Source of the DNA: Spinellus fusiger
Taxonomy: Eukaryota; Mucoromycota; Mucoromycetes; Mucorales; Phycomycetaceae
Reading direction: 5' to 3'
Assembly (NCBI GenBank): GCA_025094145.1
Contig: JALLLS010000023.1
Coordinates: 186,001-250,000, forward strand
DNA: 64,000 nucleotides
Shown piece by piece: positions 25,450 to 35,583 of the stretch. The stretch's first letter is position 1; the number at the start of each line of letters is the position of its first letter. The notes under the pieces are model-generated. The model was not told where the DNA came from and did not search any database. It saw only the letters and a program-made list of their open reading frames with translations. The position numbers were made by a program, and so were the translations under genes.

Positions 25450-25759
25450 GAGGTGTGTGGTTGGGCATGGAAACAAACACTATAACTGTGACTTGCTTAT
25501 GCATCCATGCCTTTGGTACTTCTCATTGTACTTATTCTACTATACATTATAATGCGTAGTAATGACAAAATCGAATAAGATACACCCTATATCACTTTTT
25601 AGATAGTTTACCTGTAGCATGGGTTTCCGTCAGTGAGTTAACCGAGGCTTCAGTGATCACTGGGAAAGGAGAAGGAATGGAGATAAACCAGAAGGCTTGG
25701 GACCTTTTATCGGTCCTAAGTTTATATTTATGTTTTCTTTTGTTCTATCTACAAAATTA
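25450..25759. promoter_or_regulatory. Short spacer between the RFWD3 start and the Fanzor fragment
   Basis: Contains the RFWD3 upstream region and the sequence 3' of the Fanzor fragment. On the minus strand, 25665-25613 is open (TEASVNSLTETHAT) and ends at a good donor (GTAAAC), so it may be a non-annotated RFWD3 5' exon. No second transposon end was recognised. Confidence 0.35.
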
Positions 25760-26186
25760 CTATGAGAGGGTGCCATTTTCCATTTGAGACATTAGAATAT
25801 GTCTAAAGTTCAATGTAGCAGCTAGATCACGATTCCAAAGCCTCAATGTCTTGTCCATATAATATTGGTCTGAGCACCTATTTGAAAGGAGAAAGATAAG
25901 TTTCTTTTTTTGATATAAAATTAAGAAGAAATGACCTGGGAAGACTATGACATTTAACTTTGAGTATTTTTGTTCGTTGATAGGGCGTGAGGTTCTTGAC
26001 ATGTTTAAATGTTTCCAAAGGTGAGAACTTGCACCCAGGACACAGGCTTGATGTTTTGAATTCATTGATAAGATAGAGTTTGAATCCTTCTTTCTTCAAC
26101 ATCCTCCGCATGCCTTTTCCATTTATTGCCATTACTCTGGTAGGATTCGTAGATGAAGGACTTGCTATAGGTTCTTCATCAGTCTT
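25760..26186 (-). pseudogene. C-terminal fragment of a Fanzor (OrfB_Zn_ribbon, TnpB-like) nuclease
   Basis: Fanzors are eukaryotic relatives of TnpB: RNA-guided RuvC nucleases carried by mobile elements. Two exons, 26186-25936 and 25876-25760, splice in frame (donor GTCATT, acceptor AAATAG). Together they read GKGMRRMLKKEGFKLYLINE, FKTSSLCPGC, a second Cys pair in KCHSLPRC, and LWNRDLAATLNFRHIL, then a stop. The pattern is the C-terminal RuvC core: a Glu in the INEFKTS segment, a four-Cys zinc ribbon, and the last RuvC Asp in NRDLAA. No N-terminal two-thirds (wedge, recognition and first RuvC Asp) can be found upstream in 26187-27248, so this is a remnant, though the retained part has no stop. 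The family call is secure. Whether it is transcribed is unknown. Confidence 0.8.
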
Positions 26187-27248
26187 CTATAAAAAGCAAA
26201 TAGATGTAAGAACTCTAGGTTGATTCCATAAGCATGTTGTATCTTCTTTACTTCATTAACATCTTGTTGGCTGCATAACATCTTTAGTTCAGAAAGAATA
26301 GATAGAAATACAATAAGAAAGAGGAAATAAATAGTTATTTTATTAGCAACACTGAATAATGTCAGCTATTATTTATCATCCATTGATGTGATGGTGTCGT
26401 TAATGACTTCTTAGGTCCAAAGGTATTTGGCTTAGTTAATATACAATTAACTCTGCTCTTATTTATTCAAATTGTTTGTTATTCTTTTATACTTCTTTTA
26501 TACTTTAATGATTATTACAGATAGAAGAACTTGGCAGAAATCACCACCAAAAGGCATACATCCTAATGCAGGCTGTTGTACTTTTATATTGTCTCTGAAA
26601 GATCAATCCACTGTATTCAAATATACTACAGCTTATCATAGATGCCTCATCACAAATCATTGATTGTGTAGCTGTTTTTTTTTAAACAATTTGCTAACTG
26701 TTAGTTTCTCATTTTTAGTGTCTAAGACCTGGAGTAACAGCATTCTGCACACCACTTAGTATATCTCTTCTCAGTATGTCTTTGTTGTGCCGTATAAAAT
26801 TCAGACAACCTTGCTCAATGTTAGCATACACTCTGTACTGACAAAAGGGCTTTTTAAATAAACGCAAGTGATTGGAGTCATTTCTGTACATCGATCTGAA
26901 GCAGTAGTGTTTTATTGTGCTTATCTTGACATTTTAGTCATTGGATAAGTATGTATCTATAGTCTAACCTAGCTGTTCTGTAGGAAGAAAGAAGAAGTAC
27001 ATAGCTCACAGGATTGTATGACTGATTCATCTCACTCATTCTTTATAGTAAGCTGCCATTAATTGGTCTTATCACAATGTCACTACATTCTGTTTGGTAT
27101 CTATCATTTCTTGGACAGTTAAGATGACTTTTGTACAAATAGCCACACTTACAACAGCTTATCTATCTATTTTGAAGATGGTTCACTCAGATAATGCTAT
27201 TAGGTATATAATTAGGATAAACATACTTGTTCAAGAAAGTGTGAATAC
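26187..27248. other. AT-rich spacer upstream of the Fanzor fragment
   Basis: Expected location of the missing N-terminal Fanzor coding sequence, but no frame with RuvC-I or helix-rich motifs is visible. A short open stretch on the minus strand (about 26290-26190, ELKMLCSQQDVNEVKK) abuts the fragment and could be an eroded exon. Otherwise I see nothing definable. Confidence 0.4.
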
Positions 27249-28460
27249 AGCCACACTCAATTGAATTGAATACCTTTGAGTATAAATATCAGGATGAAAC
27301 AGATAGAACATGTTCAACATTAAATAAAACATTTTACATTTGATCTATAAGCTCCAAACTTAAGCATATCAAGTCTCAATATCTTTAATTATAGAAAATA
27401 TAATAATGCAGTTAATACTTTGTATGGCCTTCTTTGGCATCAATGACACCCTGGCATCTGTCTGTCATACTCTGAACTCATCATTGCGCAAGTCCAATAC
27501 TAATCTCTACATTGATAATAGATACTCTTTTCTTTCTTCAATTCATATTTCCAAAGCCTATCAGACATGTTCAATTGGGTTTAAGTCAGGACTTTGTGCG
27601 AGCCAGTAATCAAAGCCCCTAATCTGATGTGTCTCTTTCCACCATCTAGCATAGGTCCCAGTATGACAACTAGCACCTTCTTCTTGTAACAGAAACTCGC
27701 TGTCTTCTTTCTGATACAATTCCATGAACCAAGGATAGAAATCACCAGTCAAACTTCTGATGTATTTGTCTTGGTTTACAGTGCTATCAACAACAACAAA
27801 TGAGCCAAATCCATTAGCCTAATATCAGCTCTAAAACATCACACCATTGCCACCAAACCACATTGTTGGAATAATAGGGTTATAACTATAACGTTCTCTA
27901 ACTATTTTAATGACACAGGCATCTCTATTGCTCTTTTTCATAATGTATGTTGACTCACCAGACTAAATGATACCTCTCCACTAATCACTTATTCAACTGG
28001 CATGTTCCTTAGCCCAACAAAGCTGTCTCTTTGTGTGTTTTTCAGTGAAGGCTAGCTTGTAGTCTACAGAAAAGGATACATACTCTAACTGATTACAGTA
28101 GCTGATAAGGGTGTTTCTACTTATATCAACCTCAAACTTCAATATTCCCAATGTCAGTTGATTGTATGAGGCAAATGGATCCTTTCTAATAACATCTTTC
28201 CAGGTGTCTTGAATCCATCTCATTCACTTTTTTATGTTTTCAATAACTCTCTAAATGCAATAATGATCCACACTCTTTGATGTTTCTAACACTACTTTAA
28301 ACTATAGGCCTTTTTCCTCTCAATCACACTCACAGCCAACTCTAATCCGGTCATCAACAGGTAATAAACACCCTATCATCTTCCATCTTCTACCTTTTCA
28401 TATTCCCCGCAAATGTAATATTCTGAATATCCATCTGATATACTGTGTTGGCCTAACACT
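27249..28460 (-). mobile_element. Tc1-like DNA transposon, inactive (copy C)
   Basis: The left end (27249-27275, AGCCACACTCAATTGAATTG) is the same terminal repeat as in copy D at 34.3 kb. On the minus strand, 28223-27990 encodes the N-terminal part of a Tc1 transposase (MRWIQDTWKDVIRKDPF, WAKEH). After stops, 27752-27561 holds the C-terminal catalytic part (FLLQEEGASCHTG, YWLAQSPDLNPIEHV), including the last DDE-type acidic motif. The helix-turn-helix region around 28440-28230 aligns with copy D but is frameshifted. The right terminal repeat was not found, so the 5' end is truncated or eroded. It is dead as it stands. Confidence 0.85.
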
Positions 28461-28974
28461 ATTGAGAAAGAACAGAACTTCATACAATAGAAATAAGTCT
28501 CTCTTCTTTTATCACTAAGCTTTCAACAAATATTAAATAAATTCAATGAGGGCGACTGCGCATTATACATCAACTAACCAAATAGCCGGATTGGCTCTTC
28601 TTAAAAAGTGATTTTTCAGTAATTTGTCGTCTTTGGCTTTAACCAAAGGAAATCCGGACAGTTCAAAGAGTAAGCAAAGTCTGCTATTTATTAATGGGTC
28701 TTTCACACTTCTTTTATACTTTTCTAATTGATACTATCTACTAATAAAAGCTATAGAAATCCCCCTCTTGATAGAGTATTATCCCTTAGATATACGCCTT
28801 GCTAACTAACTCTTCTATTGTGTGGTCCCGTTTAGGCAGTTTGTGGTTCTATTGACTGAGATGATTGATAGTTCTATTTATGGTAAGTGATTATCCGACA
28901 AACTATAGAATGGATCTCAATGTGACTTGTTTATTAGCAGTAACGCAATCACCTCCTTTTATCCATAGCCCTTC
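28461..28974. other. Spacer between Tc1 copy C and OTUB1
   Basis: 514 bases of AT-rich sequence with no supportable coding region. It presumably includes the OTUB1 3' UTR. Confidence 0.45.
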
Positions 28975-30026
28975 TTATCTCGAGTGCTCATACAGAATAT
29001 CGTAATGACCTTATCTCATGTTAGACTGTAGCCTATCAACAATCAACTCTTACCTGGTCTGTAGATAAGGTGCAATGGCTTCTTAGTTCCTTTGTTATTC
29101 TCATCAGGCCAAAACTCATGCACTGCTGCACTGCCCTGAACCCCTCCGTCCAAGTACACCACTTGCACAGGCACATCCAGGGCACGTGTAAGAGCAATGA
29201 TCTGGAGATGGTCTGATTCTCTGCCAAATGCCTCTACATGCATGGCACAGAACTCATCCATAGACATCATCTCAGCAACAAGAAAGGGTTCATAGTCAGC
29301 AGCATGGAGACGGAGATAGGCAGAGGCTACAAAACGCAGGTGCATAACAATGGCATTGCTGATTTCCTCAGACTGGAAATTCACCAGTAGCATATCAGGA
29401 TCTGTGCTGTACTGAGGTAGGCGTTCAAACTGATCCAAGGTGACATCATAAAAGTCCTCATAAGCCAATGTCTGGAATCCACTGCGTTCTAGGAGTTGAG
29501 GGGTGGCCTTGAGAGTAGCAAGACTGGCTGTGTAGTCTGCTGTCTTGCCAAAATGACTCTCAAACCAAGCAAATCCAAAGGCTGTTATTATGTTTATGGA
29601 CAGAGAAAAGATGTCTTAGTGAGGAACAAGTCCAGTGGCCTATGTATCATGTACCTCTAAAGAAGCAGTTGCCTAGTCAACACAGTCAATGGATAGTTCT
29701 ACCTTGTGAAATAAATATAATAATAATGATAATAATAATAATAATAATAATAAACACAATAGACATACCATCCCCACGACACCTGCGCATATGTCCGTAG
29801 TCTTGGCTGAGGTTCTTCTTTGTTGGCATAGTGAGCTCTTTTATGCATAGGATCTTACCTTTATCTTCCGTAGAAAGGGCTCATTGTGCTGAAACTCCTC
29901 TTCAAGACGCGTCACAGGCTCTTCTTGGCATACAAGAGGGACTCTGTGGGCTTCTTCATCTTTTATCTGCTGTTCAAACACGAGAATTTGCTCATCTGTC
30001 AACTCAGGTTCTTGTGGAGTGCTCAT
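28975..30026 (-). CDS. OTUB1: Otubain-type deubiquitinase (OTUB1-like, 265 aa)
   Basis: OTU-family cysteine protease that cleaves ubiquitin chains (Lys48-preferring in OTUB1). Five exons join cleanly: 30026-29859, 29817-29769, 29672-29655, 29581-29054 and 29009-28975. The catalytic Asp-Cys pair is in DGNCFFRAFGFAW, split across three exons, with Cys in the 18-base third exon. The catalytic His is in the last exon (YRPGHYDILYEHSR). Between them lie LLVNFQSEEISNAIVMHLR, FVASAYLRL and CAMHVEAFGRESDHLQIIAL, all in the order and spacing of OTUB1. The length is close to human OTUB1 (271). The start at 30026 (MSTPQEPEL) is the only ATG in frame. It is divergent from HSBP1, with 247 bases between the two starts. 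Confidence 0.95.
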
Positions 30027-30273
30027 GACAAGGCGTCTCACAGTCACAGTATCGACGCTTCCTTTTTATTGAGCAAGGAGAAGTGGAGTGGAGTGACTGT
30101 CTTTATGCTACAGTGTCCTTTTCTCCTCCTTATTTCCTCTTTTGTCTATTTTTTTTTCTTTCTTTTTCTATCTCACACTTCCTAATGCGTTGTTTGAAGA
30201 AAAAGCCACGTCACTAAGAGGTGTCGATAGCTATGGATAGACGGAAGAGGTAGGTTGCCTGTTATTGTTCAGA
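30027..30273. promoter_or_regulatory. Shared divergent promoter region of OTUB1 and HSBP1
   Basis: The two start codons face away from each other across 247 bases, so the interval must contain both promoters. It has a strong pyrimidine tract on the plus strand (about 30115-30180). No specific factor site is claimed. Confidence 0.55.
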
Positions 30274-30671
30274 ATGGCCACGGATGAAAGCCAACCATGC
30301 ATGACTACCACTGACTTTGCTGCTTATGTAAGCGAGAGAATAATACTACCAACAGAGTGCTGATAGAGTGCTGTGCTGTTGCTATTGCTGTGGGTTTAGA
30401 TTGACTCTATAGCAGATACTCTGGTAAGAAAGTCTGCTTTAGCAGTGGTGACTTATGGGTGTGTTATATTAGCAATCCAAAGTAGAGGGGATGCACCAGC
30501 AAATCAATGAAAAGTGTAGGTGTTTGGAATAGAGTGTATTCTTATCAAATCATAGTAGAGGATATGAGCACACGCATTGATACATTGGAGCAGACACTGG
30601 TAGACGTAGTGAAGCAAATGGAGGTGGATGAGCCCACAGAAAAAGAAACTCCGCCCAGTGAAGCTTCCTAG
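30274..30671 (+). CDS. HSBP1: Heat shock factor-binding protein 1-like (78 aa)
   Basis: HSBP1 is a small trimeric coiled-coil protein that binds and restrains trimeric heat shock factor and also acts in endosomal/WASH assembly in some organisms. Four exons give one uninterrupted 78-residue chain: 30274-30327, 30400-30423, 30473-30515 and 30556-30671. The diagnostic block is EDMSTRIDTLEQT, preceded by QSKVEGMHQQINEK with the heptad spacing of HSBP1 (family length about 76). The 24-base second exon supplies IDSIADTL, restoring exactly the eight residues expected between TDFAAY and the coil core. The acidic Pro/Glu tail (EVDEPTEKETPP) is typical. The gene lies upstream of an Hsp70 gene on the same strand, which may be coincidental. 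Confidence 0.85.
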
Positions 30672-31757
30672 TCTCTCTTGGCTGCAATAGGGAGTGTATT
30701 GAAGGGTGTATATTTCTTACTTTATAAAAAAAGTTCAATAAGATGTGTTCTTGTCTTGAAAGCAGTTGTGCTTATTCTCCTATGCCTAGACATAGAAAAA
30801 GTCTTAACCATGAACATTAAAAAAAAAGACAGTCCTTTCTTTCTTTCTTTCTCTGGCTTCTTCAGTGGTTCTTTTACAGACTGAAATTGAGGTTTGTCTT
30901 TGAAATCATAGAACTGGACAGTCTAGTCCTATGAAGTGACCTTATGAAGTAATAGCAACTCGTCTGTACTGCACTATATTATCTGGTGGCTCCTATATCT
31001 CGCTTCCTGTTTTCACAAGATATATAAAATACAAAAGAAATACTTTGAAGATTCAGATAATATAGCAAATGTCTTTTCTTGGGATGAGCAAGATTTCTTA
31101 ATGGCTGACACATCTCATAAACAACTGCTTTCGTGTTCTAATTCATTTACAAAGAAAACAACATAGAATTCGTCTTTTGTAACAGACATGTATGCCTAAC
31201 AGATAGATAATGCCTTGCAGATAACTGATGTCTTAATAAATTTCAGCGTCCAAAAGTTTTTTTTTTTAGTCAGTAAATGCATCGTTGATTCTATTCTTTT
31301 ATTCAACCTCTACTATCCATTTATACTTCTATTCCACTCTAATAACTACTAAGAACAATGGTGGAGTGAGGGTGTCAATAGTAGAATGTCTCTTGTGAGT
31401 GCTTGACCTACATAATAGCCTTCTTTTTGGTTATTCTGAATCACACCTGGTGAACATCCTATTGGGAAATATTGCTACAACAACGATAAAAACAAAAACA
31501 TTATGTCCAATAATAAAATGTGTCTAATTCGAAAATGTACACACATCTAGTCATTTAAATATAAAATAGCCCATAATCCAGTGTTCAATTGTCTAATCTT
31601 AGGTTAAAATCCTATATTACACACTACCACCTCCACTACCACAGAAAGAGAGGCTTAGCATCGGACATTGAATCATTTCTTTTGCAAAAAATTAAATAGT
31701 GCTTCGAGCATTGTTGCCTTGTTTTCCTTCCTTTCAACACAAACAAACAAATAAGAA
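30672..31757. promoter_or_regulatory. Intergenic region upstream of the SSB Hsp70
   Basis: No gene is visible in 1.1 kb. The last few hundred bases should contain the promoter of the highly expressed SSB gene. Pyrimidine- and CAAACAAA-rich leader sequence precedes the ATG. I did not identify a convincing repeated heat-shock element. Confidence 0.5.
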
Positions 31758-32986
31758 ATGTCTGTCGAATACGAGGGTGCCATTGGTATTGATTTGGGTA
31801 CAACGTAAGTCCACTCTTCTTATGTGACTAGCAACCCCACCGCTAAAACCCACCCTGGATGATTCATCATAGCTACTCTTGCGTCGGTGTATGGGAGTCC
31901 GAGCGTGTTGAGATTATTGCCAACGAGCAGGGTAACCGTACTACCCCCTCTTACGTGGCCTTCTCTGACAGTGAGCGTCTTATTGGTGATGCCGCCAAGA
32001 ACCAGGCTGCCATGAACCCCAAGAACACTGTCTTTGATGCCAAGCGTCTTATCGGTCGTCGTTTCGATGATGCTGATGTCAAGGCTGACATGAAGAACTG
32101 GCCCTTCACTGTGGTTGACCAGAACGAGAACCCCTTCATCCAGGTTCAGTTCGAGGGCGAGACCAAGACATACTCTCCCCAAGGTAATTGAACGCTATCC
32201 ATAACTACTACCACCACCACCACTATCGACTCACTCACTCACTCTTGTACAGAAATCTCCTCCATGGTGTTGATCAAGATGAAAGAAATTGCTGAAGCCA
32301 AGCTCGGTAAGAAGGTCACCAAGGCTGTTGTGACTGTCCCCGCCTACTTCAACGACTCCCAGCGTCAGGCTACCAAGGATGCCGGTACCATTGCTGGTCT
32401 CGAAGTCCTTCGTATCATCAACGAACCCACCGCCGCTGCCATTGCTTACGGTTTGGATGCCAACGACAAGAAAGAGCGCAACGTCCTTATTTTCGATTTG
32501 GGTGGTGGAACCTTCGATGTGTCTCTCTTGACCATCTCTGGTGGTGTCTTTGCTGTCAAGGCCACTGCTGGTAACACCCACTTGGGTGGTGAGGATTTCG
32601 ATAACACCCTCGTCAACCACTTTGTGCAAGAGATCAAGCGTAAGCACAAGAAGGACATCTCCGAAGATCCCCGTGCTCTCCGTCGTCTCCGCTCTGCTTC
32701 CGAGCGTGCAAAGCGCACTTTGTCTTCTTTGACCCAGACCACTGTTGAGGTCGACTCCCTGTTCGAGGGTGTTGATTTCCAGTCCAACATTACCCGTGCC
32801 AAGTTCGAGGAGATCAACTCTGTCAGCTTCAACGGTACCGTTGAGCCCGTCGAGCGCGTCTTGAAGGATGCCAAGATCGACAAGAAGAAGGTTGACGAGA
32901 TCGTCTTGGTCGGTGGTTCTACCCGTATCCCCAAGATCCAGTCCTTGTTGCAGGATCTGTTCAACGGCAAGGAGCTCAACAAGTCC

Positions 32987-33030
<44 letters not shown>

Positions 33031-33751
33031 CGCCGTCCTCACCAACCAGGCTGGTAACGAAAAGACCCAGGACTTGTTGTTGTTGGATGTCGTTCCCTTG
33101 TCTCTCGGTGTTGAGATGCAGGGTGGTATCATGGCTGTGGTTGTTCCCCGTAACTCCCCCATCCCTTGCCAAAAGTCCAAGATCTTCACCACTGCTGGTG
33201 ACAACCAGACCACCGTCACCTTCCCCGTCTACGAGGGTGAGCGTCTCTTGACCAAGGAAAACAACCTTTTGGGTGAGTTCTCTCTCACTGGTTTGATCCC
33301 TGCTCCCCGTGGTACTCCCGAGCTCCTCTGCACCTTTGACCTCGATGCCAACGGTATCCTCAAGGTCACTGCCCAGGACAAGACCACCGGTCGCAAGGCT
33401 GATGTCACCATCTCCAACTCTACTCGTTTGACTGCTGCTGATATCGAGCGCATGGTCAACGATGCTGAGAAGAATGCCGAGACTGATAAGGCCCGTGAGG
33501 CTGTTGTCCAGGCCAAGCAGGATCTTGAGTCTTACGTCTACCAGGTCGAGAACCAGGTCTCTGACCCCAATGTCAGCATGAAGATCCGTCGTGGTGACCG
33601 TGAGTCCATTGAGACTGCCCTTGCTGAGGCCATGGAAATGTTGGAGATCTCTGCCGAGGAAGGTTCTGCTGATGACTTCAAGAGCACCCAGTCCAAGTTG
33701 AAGCGTGCTGCCACCCGTGCCTTTGCCCACGTCTACTCCCAGCGTCGTTAA
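31758..33751 (+). CDS. SSB1: Ribosome-associated Hsp70 of the Ssb class (618 aa)
   Basis: Ssb chaperones bind nascent chains at the ribosome together with the RAC co-chaperone. Exons are 31758-31804, 31873-32183 and 32253-33751. All Hsp70 signatures are present: [52 protein letters not shown] and [13 protein letters not shown]. Assignment to Ssb rather than cytosolic Ssa rests on the length near 613, the close match through TFSPQEISxMVLxKMKEIAE, and a C-terminus ([10 protein letters not shown]) lacking the EEVD tail. Codon use is strongly biased to C-ending codons, unlike every neighbour, as expected for an abundant protein. The long open frame on the opposite strand is a by-product of this bias. 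Confidence 0.96.
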
Positions 33752-34339
33752 GAAAAGACAGTTGGTGTAAAAAAAATATTATTTTTTAATTTCTCTCTTT
33801 CTCATTTCTCATTTCTCGATGAATGTGTCGCTTCTCTCTCTCTTTTTGCATTTTTGTATTATTTCAATCAAGCTCCTAAAAATATATCTATTTTCTCTAC
33901 TTGAAAAAGGGGGTACAGTATGGGGATTCCATGTTGCATTGGATAGAATATTATATTTACAGTGATAAATGATAATGATAGCACGTGTTCCATTTTCTCA
34001 TCTACTCTTCTCGAGTGCAATTATATTTTTATTTGTTATAAAATAATAATACTGTAAGTGATAGGCATAAATGTCTATCTGTTGGCTCGGAATACGATGT
34101 GATGTTGCAAAGTTCAAAACGAAATAATTAGATACGTAAGACTAGCATTCCTTTTGAAGATAGTGTATATAGACTATAGTGTAGACTTCTCTAATAAACA
34201 CCAATTTTCTTTGCTATTTTGTTTGGTACATCCCCTAATTCTCTCTTTTGTGTGAGATCCTTGTGTTGGTAGTCACTTCCTTAAAGACCTACTTTCCTCT
34301 TAGATCTTTCACTGCCTTTAATTATAATACATTAAATGC
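33752..34339. other. 3' flank of SSB
   Basis: Pyrimidine-rich 3' UTR followed by AT-rich spacer with a CACGTG box near 33983. No gene is visible. Tc1 copy D begins at its right edge. Confidence 0.45.
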
Positions 34340-35365
34340 AGTCACACTCAATTGAATTGAATACTTGCCTAAATTTTAATAATAATAAAAGGGTTTTTTT
34401 TTACATAAAACTCTTATTCTTTCTAAATATTATTAAACCAATATACTATGTCAGATAACTATTCAGAAACTTCCATCTGTAGAAAATATGATAAGACAAA
34501 AGATGGAAGAGTATAGGGCATTTATTACCAGTTTAAAGCTGGATTAAAATTGACTGTTATTGCAAACGTAGTTGAGATAAAAAAGCCTACAGTTCAAAAT
34601 AGTATTAGAAATATCAATAAACACGTATCACTATTGCATTTGGAGAGTCATGAAGAACCTAAAAAAGTGAATGAGATGGATTCAAGACACCTGGAAAAAG
34701 GTCATTAGAAAGGGTCCATTTGCCTCATATCATCAGCTGACATTGGGAATATTGAAGTTTGAGGTTGATGTATGTAGAAACACCCTTATCAGCTACTGTA
34801 AACAGTTAGGGTTTGGATCTTTCTATTTAGACCACAAGCCAGCCTTCACTGCAAAACACAAAGAGAAATAGCTTCGTTGGGCAAATGTGATAGCTGTCCT
34901 ACTGGGACCTATGCCAGATAGTGGAAAGAGATACATCAAATTAGGGTACTTTGATTACTGGTCTACACAAATCCCTGACTTAACTCCAATTGAACACGTC
35001 TGGTGGGCCTCGGAAAGACAAATTGAAATAAAAAAAGAAAAAAAAGAGTATCTATTACCAATGTTGAAAGTTTGAAGGTTCTACTTGCATAAGAGGTGGA
35101 GACAGTTGGCATTAAACTTGAATAACAATAAATTCAAAGTATGACAGGCAGATACCAGACATTCATTGATACCAAAAGAAACTATATAAAGTATTAATTC
35201 TTATTATTATTCTATTTCCAATAAATAAAGATGTTGAGCTTTTGTATGCTTAAGTTTGAGGCTTCTAGATCAAATTTAAAATGTCTTATTTAATGTTGAA
35301 CATGTCCTAAATATTTCGTTCTGAAATCTATTTTCATAGGTATTAAATTCAATTGGGTGTGACTA
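34340..35365 (+). mobile_element. Tc1-like DNA transposon, inactive (copy D)
   Basis: Both terminal inverted repeats are recognisable: left AGTCACACTCAATTGAATTG at ~34340, and right the reverse complement of AGTCACACCCAATTGAATTT ending at ~35364. The transposase starts at about 34448 (MSDNYSETSICRKYDKTKDG) and hits a TAG, then reads on through a helix-turn-helix (FKAGLKLTVIANVVE, KKPTVQNSIRNI). After a frameshift come MRWIQDTWKKVIRKGPF (34671) and, past more breaks, YWSTQIPDLTPIEHVWW (34958-35008). Parts of the catalytic core are deleted. It belongs to the same family as copy C but lies in opposite orientation, 5.9 kb away. Not active. Confidence 0.88.
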
Positions 35366-35583
35366 ATAAACAATATATTTTATTGATAATACAATTTAAT
35401 ATTGAGGTATTCTACAAAAAGAAATAAATATTTGGATACTTGCAAACCTTTTGATTTTTAAAACATCTTTCCATAAAGGGCAATTATTTGCGTTCTTTAA
35501 AAGGAAGGTGTGTTGCCGCTTAAAAGCCAGATTTTTCTCTTAGTGTGTAGGCATGGCTCCTCGATTTCTCTTACTCATCTCCA

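Noticed and set aside
32231..33730. A 499-codon open frame on the minus strand opposite the SSB Hsp70 gene
   Set aside because: Antisense by-product of the strongly C-ending codon bias of Hsp70 genes. It has no homology of its own and lies entirely within the coding exon.
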